Shown here: in pieces, positions 52,006-64,000 of the stretch
How positions within the stretch are numbered: the stretch's first letter is position 1
Layout of the letters: every line of letters begins with the position of its first letter
Source of the DNA: Macrobrachium rosenbergii
Taxonomy: Eukaryota; Arthropoda; Malacostraca; Decapoda; Palaemonidae
Reading direction: 5' to 3'
Assembly: GCF_040412425.1 (NCBI RefSeq)
Contig: NC_089753.1
Coordinates: 34,653,913-34,717,912, forward strand
DNA: 64,000 nucleotides
Made by a program: the position numbers and the translations under genes
The notes under the pieces: model-generated
What the model was told of the DNA's origin: nothing
The model's input: the letters and a program-made list of their open reading frames with translations, nothing else
Databases searched by the model: none

Positions 52006-55000
52006 TTCTTTTTCCCTTTAACTATATTAGATAAAAAGATATACCGATAACACTCATTCTAAGCATAAAAACCTAATGCGAAGTTTATATTGAATATATT
52101 TACTGTTACTAGGAAAGTCGAAGCGAAAAAGTGATTATTATTTCCAGTGTCAATACATTATCCTTAAAATGTGTATACACACTCACAGACTGCTTTACCG
52201 ATATGTATATCATTCAAACAAATAGGAAGAAATCAATGTGAGGTGAATGAAGAACGTAATTAAAATGTGCTTGCATTATTTTATTAGGACCGTATGTGGA
52301 ACCTATTCATCAGGTTTCATTGGTATCTCCTCTTCGTAATTCATGGTGAAAAGCAGGATGTATTGAGTTGTAATCCTCCTTCTAGTGCCTACATTTCAAA
52401 TCCTCCGGAATGTGGTAGCCTATGTCTTCTTCCTTGCACCTTCGATTCCTAAAAAGAAACTCAGAAAGATGCCAAGAGTGTTCGTAAGTTTTCTGGAAGA
52501 AGAAGACATTTGTTTACATTGTTGGTGCTTAAGTACCGCGGAGACGACAGGTCTATGTACTGTCAATTTTGTACTGTTTGACGAATTCTTGGTGTAGAAC
52601 TTTTCAATTGATATCGGCTTGGCCCGTTTAAGTAAGTAGATATATGTGTAAATTCGGTAGATCATTGTTATATGCATGTCAGCTTTGTTGTTTAATTATA
52701 TTTTATACGTAACCTAAGTGAAATCAAGTCACCGGCTTCTATTTTAAGACTCTGGTGACCGAGGCGATTCCGTGTCATGTTATCAGGGATTTCACGTATT
52801 AAATAAGTGTTAGCCATGTTAGTAGTCCCTTCAATAAACAAAACTATAAAAAGTCATTAACAACATTAGCCTAAGGCCTATGCTGTAGGCCTACAGCTTC
52901 AGAAACCAAGTCACACACCCAATGAAAAGTCACTAGAACGCCAGACTTGGGAAGAAACATGGATGCACCATGGCACAGCCATGTCACATGCATTCGAGTC
53001 GAAATGAATCATGGTAAGGTGGAACTAAGTATTAGCTCTGTGTCAGGTATTGCCCTGGAAATTGTCTTTTTCTATAGTATTTTGGTTGCTTATCAAGAAT
53101 TTAGCCTTAGGCTGTTTTTTGTCGGTCGACTGTAATTAACCTGCAATTAACCTCAAAATTGATTATATTTTTGCTGTCGCTCATGCGTAGCGTTATAGCA
53201 GAACTTTTAGTGAAAAGTGGAGTTAACTTCACTGGGGGGTCCAGGTGCCCTCCCCCCCCAGCTAAGTAACATGGCCTATTAGGTTAGGTTAGGTAGGGTA
53301 CGATAGGTTAGTATGGTTCCTTTTATAACAGACTTCCTTCTTGAACATACGGCTCCCCAATGTCTCTCGTATTCGCAGTCTGTGCGGAGCTATTACTTAG
53401 AAATACCCATGGGAAGACCAACAGGCTGGTTAATTTAATGAGAATGGCAAATTTCACTTTTAACCATTCTTGCATTTGGGACCTTACAGTTTATTTTTCT
53501 TAGGTTTTAATGTGTTAAGTGAATGTTTCTGAGATTTGTTTTTTTAGCAAATAAGTGGACCCCATCTTTAGGCTATATCCTACAATGCAGGGGACCACGG
53601 TATGATAGTGAGGTTTTTGGGATGGGAAAAAACTTAAAACAAGCAAAATGCAGGGATCGATTTAACTTAACCCAACCTCTTCTTTACCGAGAAGCTTAAC
53701 AAAATGTAAACATTGCGTTCGCTACCAAACTGAATTTCTCGGTAATGAAATACATATCTGCGAGTCTCAAATAATGTCTGATATGAGTTGAGATATGTCT
53801 GTATGAATATATATGTGTGTGTGCATGCATATATACTCTGTATACATGTATGTGATATAGGCTATGTAGTCTTTGTGTGTATGTGTTTTTGTAATGTATA
53901 TATATATACATGTACACATTTATGTTTTTTATGTACATCCCCAAGGGGCTGGTACTAAGCACGGCACCCATTTTGCACTTAAACGTGCGTACAGCATAAA
54001 TTATATTTTATATAAAAGGGGAAGAGAGTGGTGGAAACACAACCACAGATTTATCAACCAACGTGAATCAACAAGGAAGGAGAGAGAGAGAAAGATTTAC
54101 CCAATTGTGTCCAGAGCCTACTAGATACCCATCTATATTGTTGAGAAGTAAAAATGGAAATGACATTCCCTTCCACTCGCCACTCATGAATATAGTAAGT
54201 GTTGCCATGTAACACTTTTTCATCTATTCCAGAAAGAGATTGCACTTGTTTCCAAATACTGTATAAAAATTTTTTTATCACCTGTTTGAGAGAGAGACTA
54301 TATGTATGTGTGCATGTATGTATACACAGTATATATCCAAATGTCTGAATCTATAGCCAGCAATAATGTTTGTTTTGATTCATCATATGCCGGGCAGTGC
54401 CGATACTGTTTGTTTTGCTCCAAACCCTTCAAACCGAATTTACAAAATCATAAGAGATCTGATGCTGAAAATAGGAAGGTTGGTAGTATGTGCGTACCAC
54501 CCTCATGTACCTGGTCTTGAATGGTGGTACTCCCTGTACCCCCAAACAAATTGTCGGTAAAGAAGGGGTTAATATCATTTCAAAGTCATCTTACATTACC
54601 CTGAAAAATATATGTCTTACAGAGCCTACATGTGAAAACTAATCAAGTTCCCCCTATATTTAGGCACAACCATTTTCTCTTACATTATTCAGGCTGCCCT
54701 GTTTTCTTTTTACGGGAGGGGAAACATTGGAAGTTCAAAAGTTGAGGTAAGCACTGTACCCAAATATTTAGATATGCATTGGAAAAAATACATTTCATTG
54801 ATATTTTGCTGTTTACATTAATATTTGAAAATTAGTAAATCTTTTGTTATAAAAAATTTATTAAGTCACAGAAATAACATGAAAATACAGCAATTAGTGA
54901 ATATTGCTCTACAAAAAAATCCACAAATTAGTGAATTTTCTGCGTTATGTTTGGAGATACATTCCACAGAAAAATCCGCCATTAACTGAAGCTGCGAATG

Positions 55001-57265
55001 CTGAACTGTGATATAGTGAGGGTGGACTGTGCACGCTAACTGACTTTCTCTCATCCTTCTTCTTGCCGCCTCCTTCCTTTGTGAGGCAGCAGCTAAGCTG
55101 AATACATGCTGGACTACGCCTAAATGCGGGTGAGCTACAAAATTGAGCATCTTATCTTGAATCTTTGGCTCAAGTGCGAATCCCTCCACTTTCTGTCTTT
55201 AAAAAGGGGAGTCAGGGGGCAGCAGTTGAGCTATCATCTGAACCCATCATTTAAATTGACCAGATCTTAGCTGCCTTCTGACTTGCGTTACCCCTTGTAG
55301 GAGCTAAATTGCATTTTCTGTGATTTTCCTAAACTAGTGAGATTCCACGCACCATGTCGTAAAAATTACAAGTCATTGTTTCCTTGCTAGAAGACCATTG
55401 TTGGTACTATTCCTTTATAACAGATCACACATTTTTAAAATTTGTATTTTACCTAGTACTGTATACAGTACAAGCCCAAACCTGCGATTCCATCAGGTTT
55501 ATGGGATTCCTGAAGGCTTTGTGGCCATCCCTTGGTCAAATGCGGGTAACTGACCTCTGCTGCCTTCCTGAAGCTCCTCTAATGCTATTTGTGCTGTTTG
55601 GGTCCACACTTTGGCAATGGAACCCACTGCTGGTGTTGCTGTATCCTTGTGCTGAATGATCTGCTTCAACTTTGTTTTCTGCTGTAGAGAAAGAGTTGTA
55701 CAAGTTGTTTAGCAGGAGTTGGGTTGATTACTAGCCAGTATGGGCTCAGTAGTGCTAGTGACTGTTTCCCTGTGTTCATTACTACTTTTGATAGGTCTGG
55801 TGCTGACTCTAGGCCAGGAGACAAAGTTCTTGACAGTGACTAGTCTTCTGCTTATCTTTAGATCAGGGTTTGTTGCTTGTGCCTCTGTGTTACAGACATT
55901 CAGCATCATGGTTGGGCTGATGTGCTCTTCCTTCCTCTGAGATTGGGGGTTCTCAGTCTGGAGGGGATCCACTAGAGTCTGAGGGTCCTTTGCCTTTGTA
56001 GCCCAGGTGGGTTAATTGGAAAGGCACATCTGAGAGATCATTTGTGTGTTAAGAAATCATGTTGGTCTGTGGGTGGTGATTTGGGCAACCCCTCAACACA
56101 CAGTGTTGTCCATTATGCATATCCTAGTGCTCACTCCTGAGGCAACACTTTTGTTCTGGGTACATTGGAGGCAGTGAACTCCTTGATCTTTGGTACCATC
56201 TAGGCTTTAGCTGTTCCTCCAAGCTTTCTTTTCCTCCTTTTACATGTCATTAAAGATACTGTACTGCTGAGGATGCCAAGACCTCCCCCCCTGCAGGTAG
56301 ACTTATCAATTTGCAGACTGGTGAATGGCCCTCCCCTGGAGGATTTTTTTTACTTCTAGTGTAGCAGAGGCCATGAAGTTGGTAGAGGTGGCCTGTGTGG
56401 TAGAGCACACTGGCAGACTGAATTTTGTAGGATTTCCTCAAATGAGCATAAGGTGATGTCTAAAAAGGGCATTGGTGTTAGGAATAATGGCAGCCCTTCC
56501 CCCTAACAATGACACCAACCCATTCAGCAAAGATGGGCCACTCTTGGTTGAAACCTGTTTTGAGAACCAGTAACAAATGGTGACTCACCTGTCTTGCTAA
56601 TATGTAAAATGGCAGTGACAGGGGCCATATCCCTGGTGGTTTCAGTCCTTTGGAACAGTTGCATCTCTCCCCTTGTCTGTACCAACCTCATTTCCACCTT
56701 ATCATCCACGGCTATTGTAAAATCTGGCCTTGTCGGCAGAGGTGATAGCTGTGCTGGATAATTGTGACAACCATCTTCTGGTATTGTACAGTATGCCTTC
56801 CATGATGGAGAAGTCAGCAGAAGGCAGGAGAATGCCTTACGTCAGTCCCTCGCCTTGGAACATGTTTTTTTATGGAAATTGCTGGTTTTTGTGTCACATA
56901 TAAGTTTACAATACAGAGAAGGACCCATCAAATCATGTATATGAGGCTAGTTTAATTTTAATTGATTGATCTTTGCTTTATATTTACACATTTTACATTT
57001 TTTAAATTTTCCCATGTTATGCAAGCATCTACATGTAGATGCACATGCACTAACTACAATACATGCATATTAAGCTGGGAGCAACAGGGTGTGTTGAAAA
57101 CATGTACTTTATCTCTTGGATATTGTATCACGGAATGTAGGCATTGCATGTAGTGTACGAATTGAATAGTACTTATATTTTAATTGTCACATGCATCAAG
57201 TCTACTTACAATGTACAGTGTATACTTTTCTCATATCCTTTAATGATTTTAAAATTGTTTTTCAG
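52005..57265. other. Gene-poor interval before the G6Pase gene
   Basis: No coding exon is recognised. It includes a short TTAGG run (about 53278-53300), a fragment of the GGGGCTAGTACTAAAC repeat (about 53945) and weakly open minus-strand frames at 55000-56850 that could be a very old retroelement or pseudogene but match nothing I know. The non-coding first exon and promoter of the G6Pase gene should lie here. Confidence 0.35.
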
Positions 57266-57272
57266 GTAAACA

Positions 57273-60200
57273 ATGGAGAACTCAGAAGATCTGATAGAAG
57301 AAATAAGTATTGCAGACCAGTGGAACCTGCAGAGCATTGAAACAATATCCTTTTTGCAGGACAAGTAAGGAAGAAAAACATACCTTATGTGGCCAAAGTT
57401 CTAATTGGTTCACTTTTTTTTTACTTGCTGTATTTGAGCTTTGGGAAATCACTTTCACAAGAATGTCATGTATGATACTGTTAGCTGTCAGCTAATAATC
57501 TGTCGAGTGTACCGATTCATTTATGAAGCTTAATTGAAGGATATAAGTAGCACTGCATTTGCATTTGGAAAAAACTATAGTCTTTTTCTAGGAGATGATG
57601 GTCAATATCCATCAATATCTGAAGCTAATGTGATTCACTGAAGCTCAGTTGTTTACCACCTGTAGTTTAAAATAATATCATTCGTGTATGTTTATTTTCA
57701 GCTTCTAAAGAACCACATGTGATTGCTCTAACATTATTTTATGGTGATTGCTCTAACATTATTCTATGTAAGTCATGAAGAGGAGATTTGAGTGTAAAAT
57801 GAGGTGAAACAGTAAATAGAAGTTGGATCAGACATCTCCATCAGGGATAGGCTCTTTTATCTCCTCTAGTATATTATAGTATATTTTTACTGGTCTGGTT
57901 GATGTAGCTCTTTACTTGACCTTGTGTATTCAACTTCTCATTAGTCTTTTCTGTTATTCATTAATGTTATTGTCTCTTTGTGGGTTTTTTTTTTTTGGAA
58001 TTGTCACTTCATTAGTAATAAAATAATGGTTGTTTATTTTTACTTCCATTTTTTTATATAGTTGTGAATTGCTCAGTTGAAATTTTCAGGTAGATAGGTA
58101 ATTGTATTGCTTATATTTAACTTAAAATTTGTCCCAGTAGAGGTTACTTACTACAGTGTACATTCCAAAGTTTACTGTAGACAGCACTATGGGTCCTTTT
58201 CAATGTCTCCCTAGCTCCAGTATCCAACAATTTTTTCTCAATATTTTATCATTCATACCCTTTTTGTTTTTTAAGACAAAAATTATTTACTGTATCTGTA
58301 AGATTACTGTATGCATTATTTGTCATTCCAGATTGCAACCACGGGAATCCTTTGTTGTGCAAGCATCTGTGCTTGGGGATAATCGAGAGGTCTTCACTTT
58401 CTTCTTCCCTATTATTGCTGGTCTGAAAATTGAACTTGGAGCTCGTGCATTATGGGCAGCTATTTTGGTTGAATGGTCGAATTTGATCCTAAAATGGTAT
58501 GTCTTAAGATGAAAGTACTTTTTGAAAATTATTACTTACAGTATATTGCTTTTGATGTATACCTGTTGAAAAAAGATATCTGGATATTCTCTTATAATTC
58601 AATCTTTTTGTTAGTATTTAAATTGCTTGTGTGTCACAGTTATGGAAAAATGAACAGAAAGCCAAATTTAGTTTTGTGACTACCACTTTTTTGCCCTAGA
58701 GTTCGTTTATCAATTACTTAGTAGTTTTAAGTCAATTGAGAATGTTTTTTGTGATTTGACCTACTTGGTAATTTGACATCAGGCTCTTCAGGAAAGAGAC
58801 ATTTTGATCTGAAAGAAATTATGTTTTCTTAGGCGAATAGTCAGTGGCAGGGAATTGTGGATGTGTATGTTCTCAACAGCAGTACAGTAGTTTCCAACAC
58901 TTGTACTGTATATTAAACTGCTTTACAATAGTGACATATAAGTTATTACTGGAACTTAGAGTAGAACAAATTATCCTTTTTTCTATCTTATGATTTTCCA
59001 GTTTGTGAAAGACACTGCTGTAATATAACACAAACATGTTTCTCAATCTGTCACATTACAGTGCCATATTTCTGTCAACCATTTTCAAAATATCTGAATC
59101 TTGTATCAGATGTTATTGACCTTGATAAAACAGTTTAATCAAGCTTCAGAAAGATGAGAAACATGAAATACTGAAACTTAGCTGTTGAATGTCAGAACAT
59201 CATGTTACCTGATTGTCAGTAAACTGAAGCGTGTAAAGTTGTAAGTAAACTGCAGAAAGGTCTGTAAGTTTTTATTGTAATCTTTTTAGTTACTTTTACA
59301 TCAGTTTATGTAAAGATTCACTGGTTTTATTAATACTGTTTATTATTAATATTAGTAAGGCTAGTAAGTATTTTTGTGACATAAAACCGTTACATTTACT
59401 TCAGGGCTTTCAAGGGTGACCGTCCCTACTGGTGGGTTGGTGAAACGTACTTATATAGTGATGAAACCCGTCCAAAACTAAGGCAGTTTGCAAACACTTG
59501 TGAAGCCGGTCCTGGGATGCCATCTGGTCATCTAATGATGAATACTGCCTTTTTCTTTGTTGTTGTAAAAGGAATAATATCTCTATTTATATGGGACACC
59601 AGAAGACTGAAGTAAGGCTTGGTATTTTACTGTTATCTTGTTTCTTTTCCATTGCCTCTAACTATATCCAAATTCTTTGTGTACTTCTAATCATTTAGAT
59701 ACTTTATGAAGCAAAGGTTATCTTACATTTAGCTGTATTGCCTATCTGTAATGCTGCTGTTTGTTGTGCTCAGGACATACAGTGTTTGTTTTCCCAATTG
59801 TGCATGCAAAGGAAAGTAAAACTATTATAATTTTTGCCCATATATGCTTGGTAAGAAGATACTGCTGTTCAGTAAATCTGTCCACAGGTACAAACCCTTA
59901 TTATACAAAGAAAATATGCAATACTACCTAACTGTGATGTTAAAATACAGTTGCTAGACAGAACCAAAGCTTGGCAGTGGATACAGTTCTAGAAGTGCTA
60001 GTATTATTGCTGCCTATGATTTAGTTAGCTATAAATGACTTACAAATTATACGTCTAACCAATGTTAGTAATATCTTTTTGTTTGACCTTAACTAGTTGA
60101 AGTGACCAACGGAAGAATTGATAAGGGTATACAAACCATTGAAGGATGATATTTCGGAACTGTTTTTGTGTGTGTTTTGTTGATAGTACAAAGTTGTTGA

Positions 60201-63200
60201 GTTTGTAAACAAGATAGCATAGTATGCAAAGAAGTAGCGACTAGTCTTAATGCAGACCTGGAACATGTTCGTAAGTGCTGTAGCCAGCAGTGTTTGCGGT
60301 TGAACTCAAAATCAAGGCATCGTTAATTAGGCTATATTTCAGGTTTAATCCATTTCATAATTGGCTAAGTGCTGATAACAAATTTAAATTAGATGGTACT
60401 GTACCTTCAGCTTCACCCCTTGGGGTTACTGCTTACATTACACCTTGTGTGGGACTGTAGTCTGTACTAAATGTTATTTGCAGCATCCCATCTGCCCAAG
60501 CTGAATTGCCTTCTGCTTTCAACTTTTAATGATTTCTTTGATCTCTTCCTACTCTTTAATTTGTTCTTATATTTTCAAGTCTCGTTTAAGGACTAAACTT
60601 TTTGACAAACCCTGTCAGAGTCTGGTAATGTGACTCTGTGTTCTTTTAAACTGTTCAGTGATAATGATAACCATCATCACCATTTTCTGCTGTGATCTAA
60701 TATTAGCAGAAAGCTGGTTATTGTTCGTAATTTTTATATATCTAGAGGTGATGATACCGGTGCCTTGTGCTCAGAACTGTTTTTCTAATGTTGTCTCTCT
60801 CAGGGAAACATGATATCAGAGAGACTAAAGAATAAGCACAAACAAATATATACCTGCCAGAGGGTAATTTTGGTAATTTTGAGTATGAATATGGGAAGTA
60901 TTGTTAGTGTAGTTATTCCCATTATGTGGGTCTATGCATAGTGTGCCTCACACAGTACTGTGTAGATGGTACTAAAGATTCTTTGCAGTATCCTTCTGCC
61001 CCGGCTGCTTTATTTTCTGCCATTGACTATGAATCAGTTTTTCACCTTAAAAACAAATCCTGTAGGGGAAACCCAAATGAGAAACTAAAAATGTGAATCA
61101 GTGATCTTACTTAACATTGATAATAATGATGTTTCGTTGGTGATTGTTATCAGACTGATCTACCACTTGTAACTCTTAGCAGCCAGAAGATGGACAGGAG
61201 TTTTTGAAGGCTATTATTCATTAGGGTTGAAGTTTACCTTTATAACACTGACAGTCTCGAGTAGATATTGAATTATTTTATTGTCCTTTTGTTAAATCAT
61301 TCATAGGCTCTCAACACAACTTGAGCAGTGCCTTTTGCTTAAGGGCTTGGGGTGTTTTATATAGGATCTCCAGTTTCATGAACAGGGAATTTGAGCAGGT
61401 GCCAGACTTGTAGGTCATATAGTTGCAACTATGGCATAAAGTTCCTGTTTTTGTCAGTTGCTATTCCCAACCAGGTTAATCTTTTAATCTACACTGATGA
61501 TTTTACACTTTTTTGTAATGTAATAGGGGGGAAATACTAGGAAAGAACCAAGAAAATTCTAGCATCATGAATTTTTTATTTAGACTCCTTTGTTTGATAT
61601 GATTAACACAGCTGAATGTCTTGGCTGTGTACTATTCTATGGCTCTTATACCACCTCCTTTCCTTCTAGAATAGGGCACTAGTACCCTATTCTACCATTT
61701 AAAACTAATGTTGGCCTGCAATATTACAGATGCTAGATTTGCTTTTACTTAAGAACTTGTGTTTATACATATTTCTCATCACTTTATGCATTTAATCTCT
61801 CACTGTGCCGTCACAAAACTCACCACAGTAATCACAGTGCACAAAAATATGCTAGCATACAGAAAATACAAAAATAAACTTAACACTATTATACAAAAAA
61901 TTTTTTTAGGAATGGGATTAATACATCTCACTGGTCGCACAGAATTAAGTAATAGAGGCAGCAACAGATATAACTGGTATACAAATCCAATACTTGACTA
62001 GAATATACAGGAAGAATAACACAATTAAGTGAAAACTACCTTACTTCTGTATGTCAGGCAAAAGACTGTAGAACTTTAGGAACATTTTGGACACAAATGT
62101 CAGGCATATACATGATTGGTGGGGGTTGTTATGATACAAAATCCTGTTTGGAACTCTTACTGGAATGCAGTATGAGCTGATGCTTATTCTCTCATGATCT
62201 TTCAGGTCTTCAGGTAGTAATACTTACCATAACTAGCCAGGCTAGGCATCCCTTAGCTGCATTTTAACCTCTTCTTCTCTCCTCAATTCCCACACCTCTT
62301 CTCTCCTCAATACCCACACCTCTTCTTCTCTCCTCAATTCCCACACTGTAGTGTTCATTGAGGCGAATACATTTTGACATACAATTTTGCCATCGGCATG
62401 GGTATGGTTTTTTATATATCCTCTACTCACACACATAAAGCTAAGTCTTTGCAAGTACTTTAAATCACTAACCTTAGAGACCATACTTGTCATTGTAGGG
62501 TTGATACTAACACTTCCACAAATTTGTTCCTCTCTGTTCTCTAATAAGGAGATGCTAAGATTCATTCTTACCCAACTTACAGCTCACTTCAGCGGTTTAG
62601 GTCACTTTTCATAAATCTACGATTATATTTTTCTCAAGAGTTGACTCTTTACTCACCTTAGTCATACTCATTTGTGATGTTAAGACCTTAATAACTATAA
62701 ATGGTGCTTTAGAAGTGGTTATATTTCAATAAGTAAAAACCCTACCAGTTTATGGTTCAAAGTGTTTGCATCAAGCAGAAAGCAAATTTCATATAGTCCA
62801 GTGTAGTGCTTTCACTGTGGCTCCCTTGACTCCCGGTTAACTCTGGACCTATACGGTACTTTCAATAAAGATGCTGTTCAAGCAGTAATATGTGTGGTTG
62901 ACACATGAAAATTATTTACATTACAATACATTTTTAACTAGTGAGTGAACTGTTGTAAAACTTATGTACCACGTAAAATTCAGTTAAGTTTTTCTTTTGA
63001 TTTATCAAAGATAATAGTTGTAATTATTGTCTTGTGAGGTAGTGTTAGGTTTTTTCTTCGTAGTATTTTAACCCATTTAGATACAAATCCTTTAGACCAG
63101 TCATGTGCAAATTGTAGGTTGACTCAATTTTATAGCTGTTTGGAGTACAGTATTAATCAAATCAGATGGCAATATTTCCAGTCTTTGTTTTAAGCACACT

Positions 63201-63659
63201 GTTTATTTGAAATTTATATGTAATTTATTGCAGATTTTAGAATCTATTTTCTCTTATTAATGCATTTTGAATAGGAAAATACCTTTGGTGCACAATTTGC
63301 TTTTGAAGGCTGGAAACATTCAAGGACAGCATGTCAGTCATTTGCTCTAGATTTTTCCAAATGTATTATTCTTCGCATTTCTGGTTACTTAGAGTGAAGA
63401 AATTTAGCAGATATTTATAGTAGACCTCTTGCTATTCTTTTAGTTAGTGTGTTATATTGTTGAATGCTGTATTGTATTCATCCTTGTCATTGTTTCTCAG
63501 TGTTGTAAAGATACCATATTTGTTTCAGCAAATCTATGAAGATTGTTTTGACAGTTTTGCTGTATTCTGCTTATGCATTGTGGATTGGAGTCATATTCAT
63601 TTCTCGACTCTACATTCAAGCCCACTTTATTCATCAGTGTGTTTTTGGCATAGTTGTGG
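57273..63659 (+). CDS. G6PC: Glucose-6-phosphatase catalytic subunit (5' part, runs off window)
   Basis: Hydrolyses glucose 6-phosphate to glucose and phosphate in the endoplasmic reticulum membrane, the last step of gluconeogenesis and glycogenolysis. Coding exons are 57273-57364, 58332-58496, 59405-59611 and 63529-63659. All are GT-AG with matching phases (2, 2, 2, 1), and the last donor at 63660 shows that more exons lie beyond the window. 198 codons are visible. The acid-phosphatase signature is complete so far: K85...R92-P93 in LILKWAFKGDRPYWW, PSGH at 125-128, and SRLYIQAHFIHQ at 180-191 with R181 and H187, corresponding to human K76, R83, H119, R170 and H176. Hydrophobic stretches at about 52-62, 70-84, 133-148 and 160-180 fit a multi-pass ER protein. 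The acceptor (AG 57264-57265) just before the ATG implies a non-coding first exon upstream, which I could not locate. Confidence 0.95.
59612..63528. other. Intron 3 of the G6Pase gene
   Basis: This 3.9-kb intron has very old R1-like fragments at about 60400-60600 and 60935-61040, and a 26-bp three-copy tandem repeat at about 62262-62345 (CCTCAATTCCCACACCTCTT). There are no long microsatellites, in contrast to the rest of the window. No other gene is seen. Confidence 0.5.
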
Positions 63660-64000
63660 GTAAGTGGAAAACTGTACAAAACTGATGTAGCATGAAGTGT
63701 CTTGGATGTATTTTAAACTCATTCCTGTGTCCTTAATTTTCATGTGCCTTAGTGGCAGAGTAATTCATTGCATGTTGCAAGCAGTTAATATAATGTTTGA
63801 TATTACAAATCCTTACTTAGCATATGTTATGTATGCGTTTCTTACTGATCAGAAGTATGTGATGTTAATTAATTTTGTAATCTCTTGGAAGTAATTGGCA
63901 ATAAATTTGGGAGTATCAGCACCATGTTTGTGTTTATTATTATTCTGGTGCAATAATATTGAAAAGTACAAATTACTTTCAGAACTGATACTTTTACTTG

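Noticed and set aside
53278..53300. TTAGG repeats, the arthropod telomere motif
   Set aside because: Only about three units in GGTTAGGTTAGGTAGGG; too short and too isolated to mean telomeric sequence.
55000..56850. Semi-open minus-strand frames suggesting an old gene or retroelement
   Set aside because: No recognisable motif, many stops and no splice pattern, so I cannot support a call.

Overview
This window is eukaryotic nuclear DNA from an arthropod, most likely a decapod crustacean (shrimp, prawn or crayfish type). The reasons are split genes with GT-AG introns, very long (TA)n, (GA)n, (GT)n and (ATT)n microsatellites, arthropod-like protein sequences, and a crowd of short dispersed repeats of the kind seen in decapod genomes. 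The species cannot be named from the sequence alone.

Three protein-coding genes can be assembled exon by exon, all on the + strand. (1) 1137-19837: nicotinamide phosphoribosyltransferase (NAMPT), 12 coding exons, 484 residues, start and stop both present. (2) 38443-47928: a secreted C-type-lectin-like protein, 4 coding exons, 260 residues, all introns phase 1. (3) 57273-63659 and beyond the right edge: a glucose-6-phosphatase catalytic subunit, with 4 coding exons visible and the 3' end missing. NAMPT (NAD salvage) acts in the cytosol, G6Pase in the ER membrane and the lectin is secreted. There is no sign that they form a functional cluster.

The rest is mobile and tandem-repeat DNA. NAMPT introns hold a hAT-type MITE (5583-5878), a tRNA-derived SINE ending about 30 bp before exon 3, several copies of a ~300-bp dispersed repeat (called R1 here), minisatellites and three foldback elements. 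The 20.4-38.4 kb interval is a retroelement graveyard. It holds a minus-strand CR1/L2-like LINE whose ORF1 region carries a PHD-like finger and CCHC knuckles (21.8-26.0 kb), remnants of Penelope-like elements on both strands, and a plus-strand LINE (28.66-31.5 kb and 36.7-38.3 kb). A 74-bp segment of the plus-strand LINE's reverse transcriptase reading frame has expanded into a ~2.2-kb satellite with a higher-order period of about 650 bp. Intron 3 of the lectin gene contains an antisense, broken copy of a large uncharacterised ORF family. From 48 to 57 kb there are minisatellites, (TA)n arrays, a second copy of an inverted-repeat element family, and otherwise featureless sequence.

The most interesting items are: the satellite born from LINE coding sequence; the number of separate foldback families, one with an intact-looking tRNA-like A box and B box between terminal inverted repeats; the NAMPT copy that lacks the nicotinamide-stacking Phe; and the orphan ORF family in the lectin intron. 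All coordinates come from reading the sequence by eye. No searches were run.
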